From contig NZ_QHKL01000004.1 in assembly GCF_003947415.1 (NCBI RefSeq), forward strand, positions 434,001 to 498,000: a DNA stretch of 64,000 nt, written 5' to 3'. This DNA is from Amycolatopsis sp. WAC 01376. GTDB lineage: Bacteria > Actinomycetota > Actinomycetes > Mycobacteriales > Pseudonocardiaceae. The notes below the pieces were generated by a model that searched no databases, had not been told where the DNA came from, and saw only the letters and a list, made by a program, of their open reading frames with translations. Each line of letters starts with the position of its first letter. Position 1 is the stretch's first letter. Below are positions 9,698 to 18,545 of this stretch, in pieces. Both the position numbers and the translations under genes were made by a program.

Positions 9698-11821
9698 ATG
9701 CGCTCAACCACAAGCCGATGGCGCCGCCGGACACTCGCCGTCGCGACCTCGACGCTGGCCGTCGGGGCGTTCCTGGTCGCCGCGCAACCGCAAGCAGGCG
9801 GAGCCGCGCCACCCGCCGTGCCCGAAGTGGCCGATCAGGTTCCGCAACTGGCCGAGGCGGGTGTCACCGGCGGCCCCGCCTCGGTGTCCGGTGGCGGCGC
9901 CGCCATGATGGCCGCCCGGTCCGTCTGTGCGCCCGGAGCGCACTGGCTCCGCGTCCGGTTCACGGAACTTTCGTTGCGCGGCAACGACTCCGTGACACTG
10001 ACCGGCAGCGGCGCCGGATCGTTCACGCTCACCGCTCAGCACTGGCCGGGCAAGGCCTTCCACACCCGCGCGTTCGAGGGCGACTGCGTACGGGTCTCGG
10101 CGGCGCTGGCCGACCCCGCGAGCCGCTTCGCCATCGACGCCTATCAGGCGGGTGACCGGCCGCTCGCCGCGGCGACCACGACCGTCGCGGCGGTCGGCGA
10201 CGTCTGCGGGTCTTCGTGCAACCAGACCGCGCCGCTGATCGAGAACATGAATCCCCAGGCGCTGATCCTGGCCGGGGACAACGCCTACAGCTCGGGCACG
10301 CTGTCCGAATACAAGAACAATTACGACCCCTATTACGGCCAGTTCAAGTCCATTACCTATCCGACGCCGGGCAACCACGAGTACAACACGTCCGGCGCCT
10401 CGGGATACTTCGACTACTTCGGCACGCGGGCCGGTGAACGCGGCAAGGGCTACTACAGCTTCGACGTCGGTGACTGGCATTTCGTCGCGCTCAACTCCAA
10501 CATCACCCGCGGCACCGGTTCGACGCAGGAGACCTGGCTGAAGAACGACCTGGCGGCGAGTACGAAACCTTGTACGGCCGCGTTCTTCCACCACCCGCGG
10601 TTCAGCCGGGGCACGCACGGCGACGACTCGTCGGTGACACCGTTCTTCCAGGCGCTGTACAACGCGAAGGCGGACCTGATCGTCGTCGGCCACGACCACA
10701 ACTACCAGCGGTACGCGCCGTCGCGGCCGGACGGCACACGCGACGATGTGAACGGTGTCCGCGAGTTGCTGATCGGTACCGGCGGCCGGGGTTACTACAA
10801 CTTCGACCAGTCTTCGGCCGCGGTGCAGGAAGCGGGCAACACCAACACCTTCGGCGTCGGGAAGCTGACGCTGAGCGCGACGGACTACCGCAGCGACTTC
10901 GTGCCGGTGTCGGGCCGCACCTTCACCGACACCGCGACCGGCAAATGCAAGAAGGGCGTCTCCTCCCCCGCCTTCTCCGTCGGCACCACGCCCTCGTCGG
11001 TGTCGGTGAAACCGGGCGGGACGGCCTCGGTGACGGTGAACGTCGGCAGCACCGGTGGCTTCAGTTCGGCGACCACGCTTTCGGTGTCGGGCCTGCCTTC
11101 GGGAGTGACCGGCACGATCTCGCCGTCGTCGGTCACCCCGCCCGCCAACGGCACCGCGTCGGCGACGCTGACCTTGACGGCGACGGAAGCAGCGTCCGGT
11201 TCGGCGACGGCAACGGTCACCGGGTCGTCCGGCTCCACGACCCAGACGGCGAAGGTCACGGTGAGCGTGGGCTCGGCGGGCGGTGAGGCGTTCGCCGACG
11301 ACTTCGAGACTGACAAGGGCTGGCGGCTCAACCCGGCCGGGGCGGACACCGCCACCTCGGGCAAATGGGAACGGGGCGATCCCGAGCAGACAACCTCGAC
11401 CTACAGCAACCAGATCAAGCAACGCGGCGACACGACCAGCGGCGCGAACTGCCTGGTCACCGGGCGGCTGGCCGGATCGGAGTACGGCGTCAACGACCTC
11501 GACGGCGGTGGGTCGTCAATGGCGTCGCCGTCGTTCACCGTGCCGGCTGGCGGGAAGCTGACCTTCTCCTACACCTTCGCGCACGGCGACAACGCGACTT
11601 CCGCCGACCACCTGCGGATCCGCGTGCTCGACGGCACCACGCCGACGACGGTGTTCGAGAAGACCGGCTCCGCGACCGAGGTCGCGGGCGCCTGGCAGAC
11701 CGCGACGGCGGACCTGTCGTCGTTCGCCGGACGGAGTGTGCGGCTGCTGGTCGAAGCCGCCGACGCGAGCACCGCGTCGCTGTGGGAGTCCGCGGTCGAC
11801 GACATCCGCGTCAGCGCGTAG
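9698..11821 (+). CDS. secreted metallophosphoesterase with C-terminal Ig-like and jelly-roll domains
   Basis: 707 residues. A signal peptide is followed by a calcineurin-like phosphoesterase domain (~165-400). Its metal ligands are visible in order: AVGDVCG, LAGDNAY, PGNHEYN, FHHPRF and VGHDHNYQRY. Then come a ~95-residue Ig-like domain (FSVGTTPSSVSVKPGG onward) and a ~190-residue C-terminal domain starting FADDFETDKGW and ending SAVDDIRVSA, like carbohydrate- or adhesion-type jelly rolls. The ribosome site GAAGAGGA precedes the ATG. It should hydrolyse phosphoesters outside the cell. It begins a tight run of seven + strand genes with no gap above about 8 nt until 17766. Confidence 0.85.
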   Translation: MRSTTSRWRRRTLAVATSTLAVGAFLVAAQPQAGGAAPPAVPEVADQVPQLAEAGVTGGPASVSGGGAAMMAARSVCAPGAHWLRVRFTELSLRGNDSVTLTGSGAGSFTLTAQHWPGKAFHTRAFEGDCVRVSAALADPASRFAIDAYQAGDRPLAAATTTVAAVGDVCGSSCNQTAPLIENMNPQALILAGDNAYSSGTLSEYKNNYDPYYGQFKSITYPTPGNHEYNTSGASGYFDYFGTRAGERGKGYYSFDVGDWHFVALNSNITRGTGSTQETWLKNDLAASTKPCTAAFFHHPRFSRGTHGDDSSVTPFFQALYNAKADLIVVGHDHNYQRYAPSRPDGTRDDVNGVRELLIGTGGRGYYNFDQSSAAVQEAGNTNTFGVGKLTLSATDYRSDFVPVSGRTFTDTATGKCKKGVSSPAFSVGTTPSSVSVKPGGTASVTVNVGSTGGFSSATTLSVSGLPSGVTGTISPSSVTPPANGTASATLTLTATEAASGSATATVTGSSGSTTQTAKVTVSVGSAGGEAFADDFETDKGWRLNPAGADTATSGKWERGDPEQTTSTYSNQIKQRGDTTSGANCLVTGRLAGSEYGVNDLDGGGSSMASPSFTVPAGGKLTFSYTFAHGDNATSADHLRIRVLDGTTPTTVFEKTGSATEVAGAWQTATADLSSFAGRSVRLLVEAADASTASLWESAVDDIRVSA

Positions 11822-11823
11822 CC

Positions 11824-13035
11824 ATGTACCTCTCCACCCTCCGTTCCACCGATCCCGCCCGGCCCGCGAGCCGGGCGGGATCGGTGCCCGCCACCGTGAT
11901 CGGCCTCGGCGTGGTCAGCCTGATCACGGACATGTCCGCCGAGATGGTCACCGCCGTGCTCCCGCTGTACCTCGTCTACGGCCTCGGAGTCGGCTACCTG
12001 CAACTGGGCGCGATCGACGGGCTCTACACGGGCGCGACCGCGCTGTTGCGGCTGGCGGGCGGCTACTTCTCCGACCGCCTCGGCCGTCCGAAAGCCGTCG
12101 CGCTGGTGGGCTACGGCCTCTCTGCGGCCACCAAACTCGCCTTCCCCGCGGCCGGATCCTCACTCGGCGCGATCGGCCTGGTGATCGGCGCCGATCGCGC
12201 GGGCAAGGGCATCCGCACCGCGCCGCGGGACGCGATGATCACCCTCGCCACCCCCGCCGACGGTCTCGGCCGCGCGTTCGGTGTCCATCGCGCGATGGAC
12301 ACGGCGGGCGCGCTGCTCGGGCCGATCGCCGCGTTCGGCCTGCTGACGCTTCTCGCCGGCGACTATCCGGCGGTGTTCGGAGTGAGCTTCTGCCTCGCCG
12401 TGATCGCGGTGATCGTGCTGGCCGTGTTCGTCCGCGCCCCCGCCGGGACGGTCGAGCGGTCACGCGTACGACTGCGGGCGGGTTTCGCCCTGCTACGGCA
12501 ACCCGCGCTCCGCCGCACCTGTCTGGCCGCCGCGCTTCTCGGGATGTGCACGGTCGGCGACATGTTCTTGTTCGTCGGCGTGCAGCAGTCCGCCGGCTTG
12601 CCGCCGGGAGCGCTTCCCTTGCTGCCCTTGGCGACGGCGTTGACCTTCATGGCACTGGCCTCACCGATCGGACGGCTCGCCGACCGCGTCGGACGGTGGA
12701 AGGTCTTCCTCGGCGGTCACGTCGTGCTGCTCGCCGCGTACGTCGTCCTGGCCGCTTCGGCGAGCGGATGGCCCGTGGCGGCGGTCGTCCTGGCGGCGCA
12801 CGGGGTGTTCTACGCGTGCACGGACGGCGTCCTGATGGCGCACGCGTCGCCGCTGGTACCGGAGTCCCTGCGGGCCACCGGTCTCGCGATCGTCCAAACA
12901 GGACAGGCACTGGCCAGGGCGGCGGGCGCGGTGCTGTTCGGCGCACTCGCGGCGGGGGTGGCGTTGCGGCCCGCGTTCGCGGTGTTCGCCGTGGTGCTGC
13001 TGGTGTCGGTACTGGCCGGAACGAGGGTGAAATGA
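11824..13035 (+). CDS. MFS transporter
   Basis: 403 residues from ATG 11824, 2 nt after the phosphoesterase stop. Twelve hydrophobic segments and the MFS loop 2-3 signature (GGYFSDRLGRPK) are present, with a second copy after TM8 (IGRLADRVGRWK). The segment VITDMSAEMVTAVLPLYLV-like near TM1 and GADRAGKGIRTAPRDAMI after TM4 resemble the YfcJ/arabinose-efflux-like branch. The substrate is not predictable. Its stop overlaps the next start as ATGA. Confidence 0.8.
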   Translation: MYLSTLRSTDPARPASRAGSVPATVIGLGVVSLITDMSAEMVTAVLPLYLVYGLGVGYLQLGAIDGLYTGATALLRLAGGYFSDRLGRPKAVALVGYGLSAATKLAFPAAGSSLGAIGLVIGADRAGKGIRTAPRDAMITLATPADGLGRAFGVHRAMDTAGALLGPIAAFGLLTLLAGDYPAVFGVSFCLAVIAVIVLAVFVRAPAGTVERSRVRLRAGFALLRQPALRRTCLAAALLGMCTVGDMFLFVGVQQSAGLPPGALPLLPLATALTFMALASPIGRLADRVGRWKVFLGGHVVLLAAYVVLAASASGWPVAAVVLAAHGVFYACTDGVLMAHASPLVPESLRATGLAIVQTGQALARAAGAVLFGALAAGVALRPAFAVFAVVLLVSVLAGTRVK

Positions 13036-13931
13036 AACGGATGTGGGTGGGCGTCGCGGCCGTGCTGGTCACGGTGGCGGCCGGGGCGGTCTTCGTCGGG
13101 CTGCGCACCGGGGACGCGGTGGCGGAACAGCGGCTGGACCTGGCGCACGGCGGCCTGCTGTACGTGGACGACTCGGGCCGGGTCCGGCAGGACGACCGCG
13201 TCGGCCCGGCCTGTCAGCGCGTGGACGTCACCGCGGGGACGCTGGCGTGCCTGCGCGCGACGGCGGTGCCCGACCAGGCCGAACTGGTCGTCACGAAACC
13301 GGGAGCCGCACCGCGGTCGATCTCCGAATGGGGGCTGCCGTCCCGGGTCCGGGTCTCCCCGTCCGGACGGCTGGTCGGCTGGACGGTGTTCCGCTCCGGT
13401 GACTCTTATCTGGGCGGGGTGGGCACCTTCTCCACCACCGCCGGGATCTTCGACCTGGACACCGGAAACCATTACGGCTCCCTGGAGGATTTCGCGCTCA
13501 CCGTGGACGGAAAGCCGTATCCGGCCGAGGATCTGAACTACTGGGGAGTGACCTTCGCCCGGGACGATCGGACGTTCTACGCCACCGCCAGGTCCGCGGG
13601 CGGAACCTGGCTGGTCCGCGGCGATCTCGGTGGCCGCACGCTGACCGCGCTGCGGCGCAACGTCGAATGCCCGTCGCTCTCGCCGGACGGCACCCGCGTC
13701 GCCTACAAGTTCCGTACGGGCGACCGGTGGCGGCTGCACGTGCTTTCCCTCGCCGACGGCCGCGACGTCCCGCTCGCCGACCCCGCGCATCTCGAGGACC
13801 AGCCGCAGTGGCTGGACGACAGGACCGTCGCCTACGGCCGGGACAAGGCGATCTACGCGGTGCCCGCCGACGGGACCGGCGCGCCGGTGCTCGTCCGCGC
13901 GGGCGCCTCCTCCCCCGCGGTGGTGCGGTGA
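13032..13931 (+). CDS. exported TolB/WD-like beta-propeller protein
   Basis: 299 residues from ATG 13032 (4-nt overlap with the MFS gene). One N-terminal membrane helix (MKRMWVGVAAVLVTVAAGAVF) is followed by an extracytoplasmic domain with repeated propeller motifs: VRVSPSGRLVGWTVF, CPSLSPDGTRVAYKF and DQPQWLDDRTVAYG. These 'SPDG' strands are typical of TolB-type propellers. There is no lipobox. It is one of two adjacent propeller genes between an MFS transporter and a two-component system, which suggests an accessory sensing or transport role; no function is established. Confidence 0.7.
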   Translation: MKRMWVGVAAVLVTVAAGAVFVGLRTGDAVAEQRLDLAHGGLLYVDDSGRVRQDDRVGPACQRVDVTAGTLACLRATAVPDQAELVVTKPGAAPRSISEWGLPSRVRVSPSGRLVGWTVFRSGDSYLGGVGTFSTTAGIFDLDTGNHYGSLEDFALTVDGKPYPAEDLNYWGVTFARDDRTFYATARSAGGTWLVRGDLGGRTLTALRRNVECPSLSPDGTRVAYKFRTGDRWRLHVLSLADGRDVPLADPAHLEDQPQWLDDRTVAYGRDKAIYAVPADGTGAPVLVRAGASSPAVVR

Positions 13932-14956
13932 TCCCGCGCGACTGCACCCGCACGGGGCTGGCGTTGGCCGCGCTGGCGGCCGTCGTCGTGATGGTTCTGC
14001 CCGCACCCGCTCCCGAGGCCAAGGCACCCGCCGTCCCTTCGCTCACCGACGTCTGGCCGGACGCGAGGATCGCCGCGAACGTCGTCACCGGGGCGCCCTA
14101 CACACCGTTGGCGTTCCTCGATTCCGGGATCTCGGCCGGGGTGCGGCAAGGGGACGACGTCGTCCGGCTCGTGGTGGGAGATCGCGTACTCCGCGAGGTC
14201 CCGCCGTCGGGCTCGCCCCGGTTCGTCCTCGCCACTTCCCCGGACGCGCTGGTGTGGCTGGAACTGTCCGACATCACCGGGACGGGGACGCTGTGGCGGG
14301 CCGGGCCACACGGTGAGGACCCGGTCCCCGTCACCGCCGACACCGGGCGGGTCGTGCTCCTGGATTCCCAGTACGACCTCGCCGTGCACGACGCCAAGGC
14401 CAGCTGGGTGGCCGTGCGGGGCGACGCCACCGAGGTGCGGACGGTGGCGTTGGCCGGCGGCCCGGTGACCCGCGCCCCACTGCCCGGTGACTACGCACTC
14501 ACCGCGTGGCCCTTCGCGACCGCGGCGGCTGTCGAACAGGCGGGACCGTCGGAACTCGTCGACCTCCGCGACGGCCGCAAGAGGAAGGTCGACGGGCAGA
14601 GCGTCGAACTGGTCGACTGCACGCCGTCCTGGTGCCGGGTCCAGGTATTGCGGCAGAGCGGGACCGCACGGCTCGACCTCATGCGGCCCGACGGCTCCGA
14701 GCGAAGACGTGTCGGCGGGAAGGGGATCCGGCCCGCGTTCGGTGACGTCGTCGTGCTCGATCGTTACGCGGTCGTGGTCGACGACGACCGCGGCGTCCTC
14801 GCCCTCTACGACACGGCCACCGGGCGGCTGGCCGACCTGGCGGCGGAGTTCGGCACCGTGCTGGCGCGTGGGCCGTTCGTGTGGTGGTCGACGGGCGGGA
14901 ACGACGCTCTCACCTGGCGGGTACTGGACCTGCGGACGCTGCAGGCGTCTGCTTGA
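13928..14956 (+). CDS. second exported propeller-like protein
   Basis: 342 residues from GTG 13928, overlapping the previous stop as GTGA. An N-terminal hydrophobic signal/anchor (LALAALAAVVVMVLPAPAPEA) precedes a beta-rich domain with repeats such as LVWLELSDITGTGTLWRAG, ASWVAVRGD and FVWWSTGGND. Sequence similarity to the preceding gene is weak but the architecture is the same. I do not recognise a named family. Confidence 0.65.
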   Translation: MIPRDCTRTGLALAALAAVVVMVLPAPAPEAKAPAVPSLTDVWPDARIAANVVTGAPYTPLAFLDSGISAGVRQGDDVVRLVVGDRVLREVPPSGSPRFVLATSPDALVWLELSDITGTGTLWRAGPHGEDPVPVTADTGRVVLLDSQYDLAVHDAKASWVAVRGDATEVRTVALAGGPVTRAPLPGDYALTAWPFATAAAVEQAGPSELVDLRDGRKRKVDGQSVELVDCTPSWCRVQVLRQSGTARLDLMRPDGSERRRVGGKGIRPAFGDVVVLDRYAVVVDDDRGVLALYDTATGRLADLAAEFGTVLARGPFVWWSTGGNDALTWRVLDLRTLQASA

Positions 14957-14964
14957 CTGCTGCC

Positions 14965-16068
14965 GTGCCGTCCGATCGTGAGACCTCCGTCGAAGCGGAG
15001 TTCCTGCGGGTGGTCGGCCGGTTCGCCGGTCCGGCAAGAGGCGCCGGATTGCTGGTGATCAGCGTTTTCGGAGTGCTCGCCACGCCGTCGAGCGCGCTGC
15101 CGCTCGCCTTCGGTCTGCTCGCGCTGGCGCTGGTCACCGCCGTCGCCGAGTACCTGGTGGGAAAGACGGGCCGGGGCAGGCCGGTGGCGTTCGCGCTGGC
15201 GTTGGTGCGCGCCGCGGCGATCTGCGGCACCCAGTTCCTGACAGCGCCCGAAGCGGGCGAGCTGAACCAATGGGCCCTGAACGTCCTCACCATCACCGCG
15301 ATCACCCTCCAGTGGGAATGGCCGCCGAAGATCACCGTGCCCGCCCTCGCCTGCCTGCTGGCGATCGAGGTGGTGCCGCTCGGCTTCGAGGGCGGTCTCT
15401 CGGTGGTACTGCGTGTGTTGCTCGAGGCCACCCTCGCCAGGGGCGCCTTCCTCCTGCTGTCGCGAACGACGCGTCGGATCGACCATCTCCGTGAGCGCCG
15501 TGCCCGGCTGACGCGTGAGGAATCCCTTGCCGTGGAACGACGACTGCGGGAACGGGAGTATCTGGCCGTCCTGCACGACACGGCGGCGGCCACCTTCCTC
15601 ACAGTCGCCCAGCGCGGGGAAACGGCGGACCCTGCCGAGGTCGCCGGCTACGCCCGCCGCGATCTCGCGATCCTCACCGGCGAATCCGGTCCCGGCAGTG
15701 TGGTCGATCTCGAGACCTCGTTGCGCGGCGTGCTCGCGCAAAGCCCGGTGAAGGTCGAGACGCACTGGTCGCCGGTCCCGCCGATCCCGGCGTCGGCCGC
15801 GCTCGCCCTGGTGCGGGCCGTGCGTGAGGCGCTGGTGAACGTCGATCGGCACGCGGGTGTCGGCGATGCCCGGCTGACCGTGGAAGACGGAGTCCGGGTG
15901 ACCGTCCGGGACGAGGGTCGCGGTTTCGATCCGGCGCGGACGCCGGCGCAGCGGCGAGGTGTGCGCGGTTCGCTCGTCGAACGCATGGCCGCGGCCGGCG
16001 GCCGGGCCGAGGTGACCTCAGCGCCCGGCGCGGGGACCACGGTGGAACTGGTGTGGCCGCATGAGTGA
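14965..16068 (+). CDS. NarL-type sensor histidine kinase
   Basis: 367 residues from GTG 14965; a TTG overlapping the previous stop (14953) is an alternative start. Five or six membrane segments (~20-165) lead into a coiled linker rich in Arg/Glu and a HisKA_3-like helix with the phosphoacceptor in VLHDTAAATF (His-204). The C-terminal HATPase has an N-box (REALVNVDRHAG) and G1 box (VRDEGRGFDP). This is the class of kinases that pairs with LuxR/NarL regulators, and one is encoded two genes downstream (17110). The signal is unknown; the adjacent propeller proteins are candidate partners. Confidence 0.8.
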   Translation: MPSDRETSVEAEFLRVVGRFAGPARGAGLLVISVFGVLATPSSALPLAFGLLALALVTAVAEYLVGKTGRGRPVAFALALVRAAAICGTQFLTAPEAGELNQWALNVLTITAITLQWEWPPKITVPALACLLAIEVVPLGFEGGLSVVLRVLLEATLARGAFLLLSRTTRRIDHLRERRARLTREESLAVERRLREREYLAVLHDTAAATFLTVAQRGETADPAEVAGYARRDLAILTGESGPGSVVDLETSLRGVLAQSPVKVETHWSPVPPIPASAALALVRAVREALVNVDRHAGVGDARLTVEDGVRVTVRDEGRGFDPARTPAQRRGVRGSLVERMAAAGGRAEVTSAPGAGTTVELVWPHE

Positions 16069-17131
16069 GACCGCGGACCGGGTCCTCGGCGGCTGCCGGA
16101 TCGCGGTCCTGCTCGCGACGGCGGTGATCCAGGCCGTGCTGAGCCTGCCCCGGCTCGGCGACACGGCCGGCCGGTCCGCGTTCGTCGCGCTCGCCGTGGT
16201 GCTCGTCGTGGCGGCGTGGTGGGTCCTGCGCTGGAAGCCGGTCCCCTGGCCGGTCGCGCTCGCGGGGGCGGTGGTGGTCCTCGCCGCGTCGACGGTCGCC
16301 GTCTGGACGCTGCCGCCGGATCAGCTGCTCGGCGGGGACGACTGGGCGTCCGGCCTCGCGGGCTGGCATCTGCTGGTGCTGCTGCTGGACCGCCCCGCAC
16401 TCGCGATGGGCGCGCTCGTCCTCCAGATGACGCTCACCTTCTCCCGGCAGATCGGTTCGGCGCCCGCCGATCGCGGCGAGATCGGCGGCCTGGTGATCGT
16501 CGGGCTCAGCGTGCTCACCTTCCAGGCCGCGACGCTGGCGCTGATCAGGGTCGTCAACCGGCGGGTGGGCGAAGCCGCGGAGGCCTCGGCGGAACGCGAC
16601 CGGCAGGCCCACCGCAAGGCGCTCGCCGAGGAGCGCGAAGCCGACCAGCGGAGCCGGTTCGCCGGTCAGCTCGGCGCCACCCTGCCACTGCTCGCCGGAC
16701 TCGCCGACCACACCTTGGACCCGCGCGACGAAGCGGTCCGGCGGCGCTGCGCGCTCGCGGCCACGCAGCTGCGGCGGCTGTTCGCGGAGAACGACGACGT
16801 CCCCGATCCGCTGCTGCACGAGGTCTCGGCCTGCGTCGATCTCGCCGAGCGGCGGGGACTGACAGTGACGCTGGCGGTCAGCGGCGAACCGGCGCCGATC
16901 CCGACCGGCATCCGCCGCGAACTGACCGGTCCGCTGATGACCGCGCTGGTCGCCGCCCGTTCGCAGGCCAGGGTCAGCGTCCTGCGGACCGATGACGAAA
17001 TCCGCGTCGCGGCGATCACCGACGGTGAACCCGGTGCGACGGCGAACGGATCGGGCGCCGTCGACGTCGAATGGCACGCACTGGGAGAACGATCGTGGAT
17101 GGAGGCGAAATGGCGTTCGCGACCGAACTGA
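16061..17131 (+). CDS. membrane kinase-like protein lacking His and ATP-binding boxes
   Basis: 356 residues, start overlapping the kinase stop by 8 nt. It has about five N-terminal membrane segments, then a charged coiled-coil (EASAERDRQAHRKALAEERE) and a helical region in the position of a dimerisation domain (RFAGQLGATLPLLAGLAD). No His-Asp phosphoacceptor and no DxGxG or N-box is visible. The layout is that of a sensor kinase whose catalytic parts have degenerated. It may sense or modulate for the neighbouring kinase and regulator. Confidence 0.6.
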   Translation: MSETADRVLGGCRIAVLLATAVIQAVLSLPRLGDTAGRSAFVALAVVLVVAAWWVLRWKPVPWPVALAGAVVVLAASTVAVWTLPPDQLLGGDDWASGLAGWHLLVLLLDRPALAMGALVLQMTLTFSRQIGSAPADRGEIGGLVIVGLSVLTFQAATLALIRVVNRRVGEAAEASAERDRQAHRKALAEEREADQRSRFAGQLGATLPLLAGLADHTLDPRDEAVRRRCALAATQLRRLFAENDDVPDPLLHEVSACVDLAERRGLTVTLAVSGEPAPIPTGIRRELTGPLMTALVAARSQARVSVLRTDDEIRVAAITDGEPGATANGSGAVDVEWHALGERSWMEAKWRSRPN

Positions 17132-17766
17132 CCGCGGTGGTCGTCGACGATCATCCGGCCGTGCGGGCCGGAGTCGTGTACTGGCTGTCCTCGGGCAGCC
17201 CGCCGGTCACCGTCGTGGCGGAAGGCGAGGACGTGCGGGCCGCCTGGATCGGCGAAGGCGCGCGAGCCGACGTCGTCATCCTCGACCTGCACCTGAACAG
17301 CACCACCCCGGCCATCGGCGATCTGCGCCGGCTCATCGAGGCGGGCCGCCGCGTCGTCGTCTACTCGATGCGGGACGACGACGAGACCGTCCTTCAGTGC
17401 CTCGAACTCGGCGCGCTCAGCTATCTCACCAAGGCCGAGGGCGCCGAGCACCTCCTCGAAGCCGTGCGCGCGGCGGCGGCCGACCGGTCGTACACACCAC
17501 CGTCGCTGGCGGGAGCGCTGGCCGGGGACCGCTCCGAGCGGCGCCCCGCCCTCTCCGCGCGCGAGACCGAAGTGCTCATCGAGTGGTTCCAGTCCGAGTC
17601 GAAGGACTTCGTCGCGCACCGGCTGGGCATCTCGCCGAACACGGTCAACTCGCATCTCGAGCGGATCCGGGTCAAATACGCCCAGATCGGCCGGGAGGCC
17701 CCCACCAAGGCCGCACTGGTCGCGCGCGCCATCCAGGATGGCCTGATCGGCGTAAGCGATTTGTGA
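17110..17766 (+). CDS. LuxR/NarL-family response regulator
   Basis: 218 residues from ATG 17110, with a good GGAGG four bases upstream, lying inside the 3' end of the kinase-like gene. The receiver domain has VVVDDHPAVRAG and the phosphorylatable Asp-59 in VVILDLHLN; the switch Lys is in YLTKAEG. The C-terminal GerE helix-turn-helix reads LSARETEVL...ISPNTVNSHLERIRVK. It closes the two-component module and the seven-gene run. Targets are unknown. Confidence 0.85.
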   Translation: MAFATELTAVVVDDHPAVRAGVVYWLSSGSPPVTVVAEGEDVRAAWIGEGARADVVILDLHLNSTTPAIGDLRRLIEAGRRVVVYSMRDDDETVLQCLELGALSYLTKAEGAEHLLEAVRAAAADRSYTPPSLAGALAGDRSERRPALSARETEVLIEWFQSESKDFVAHRLGISPNTVNSHLERIRVKYAQIGREAPTKAALVARAIQDGLIGVSDL

Positions 17767-17772
17767 TCGGTT

Positions 17773-17823
17773 GTGGTGCGAACGGGCCACACTCGCCACC
17801 GCCGGTTGCGGCTACGGTGCGTG
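17773..17823 (+). promoter_or_regulatory. duplicated promoter/operator upstream of lipoprotein 1
   Basis: GTGGTGCGAACGGGCCACAC (17773-17792) and CTACGGTGCGTG (17812-17823) recur upstream of the paralogous lipoprotein at 18450-18469 (18 of 20 identical) and 18489-18500 (identical), at nearly the same distance from the ATG (94 and 96 bp). The first block contains the dyad GTGG...CCAC. Conservation after duplication suggests a regulatory role. Confidence 0.6.
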
Positions 17824-17866
17824 ACGAGCTCGCCGGTACCGGTTCGGCGGAAGTCCTAGGAGATCC

Positions 17867-18403
17867 ATGAAGTCCGCCCTGATCGCCGCCTGCTGCGTCG
17901 CCGCGCTGCTGCTTTCCGCCTGTGGCGAGGAAGCGGCCGGGAAGACCGTCCGAGCCGACGGCACCATGGCGCCGGGCAGCGAGCTGAAGGTCGGCGAACG
18001 CGCCGTCGTCCCGTTCAGCGACGCGGGCAAGTCCGGCACGATCGCGATCACCGTCAAGTCGGTCGAGATCGGCCCCAAGGAGGACCTCGCCGGGTTCAAG
18101 GACAAGGGCGAGGGCACGCTTCCGGTCTACGTCCGGATGGTGATCGAGAACGTCGGCGGCACGGATCTCGCCGACACTTCGGTGTCTGTGCGCGCGGTGG
18201 ACGCGAACGGCAAGGGCACGAAGGTGATCATGGCCAGCGGCACCTCGGCCTGCAAGGGCGAGACAGCGCCGGAGAACTTCAGCACACCGGGCGCGACCTA
18301 TGAGACCTGCGACACAGAAGGCGTCAAGGACGGTGGCGAGGTCGGCGGCGCGTCATTCGGCGGCGACGGTTACCAAGACGACCCCATCACCTGGAAGAAG
18401 TGA
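17867..18403 (+). CDS. secreted lipoprotein, paralogue 1
   Basis: 178 residues. The lipobox LSAC places the lipidated Cys at residue 19. The mature part is a ~125-residue beta-sandwich-like domain (SELKVGERAVVPFSDAGKSG, YVRMVIENVGGTDLADTS) of the DUF4352-like extracytoplasmic type. Two Cys later in the chain could form a disulfide. The ribosome site AGGAGATCC before ATGAAGT is identical to that of the next gene. Function unknown; it is a tandem duplicate of the 18546 gene. Confidence 0.75.
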   Translation: MKSALIAACCVAALLLSACGEEAAGKTVRADGTMAPGSELKVGERAVVPFSDAGKSGTIAITVKSVEIGPKEDLAGFKDKGEGTLPVYVRMVIENVGGTDLADTSVSVRAVDANGKGTKVIMASGTSACKGETAPENFSTPGATYETCDTEGVKDGGEVGGASFGGDGYQDDPITWKK

Positions 18404-18449
18404 ACGGCACCCCATTAAGCCGAACAGCGTAACCTTTTCGTAACCGTTC

Positions 18450-18500
18450 GTGGTGCGAATGGCCCACACTGTCTTACTCCCTCATCGACTACGGTGCGTG
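18450..18500 (+). promoter_or_regulatory. duplicated promoter/operator upstream of lipoprotein 2
   Basis: Second copy of the element at 17773-17823: GTGGTGCGAATGGCCCACAC at 18450-18469 and CTACGGTGCGTG at 18489-18500. Whole promoter-plus-gene units appear to have been duplicated. Confidence 0.6.
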
Positions 18501-18545
18501 GCGAGAACGCCGGAGCAGGATTCGGCGGGGAGTCCGAGGAGATCC

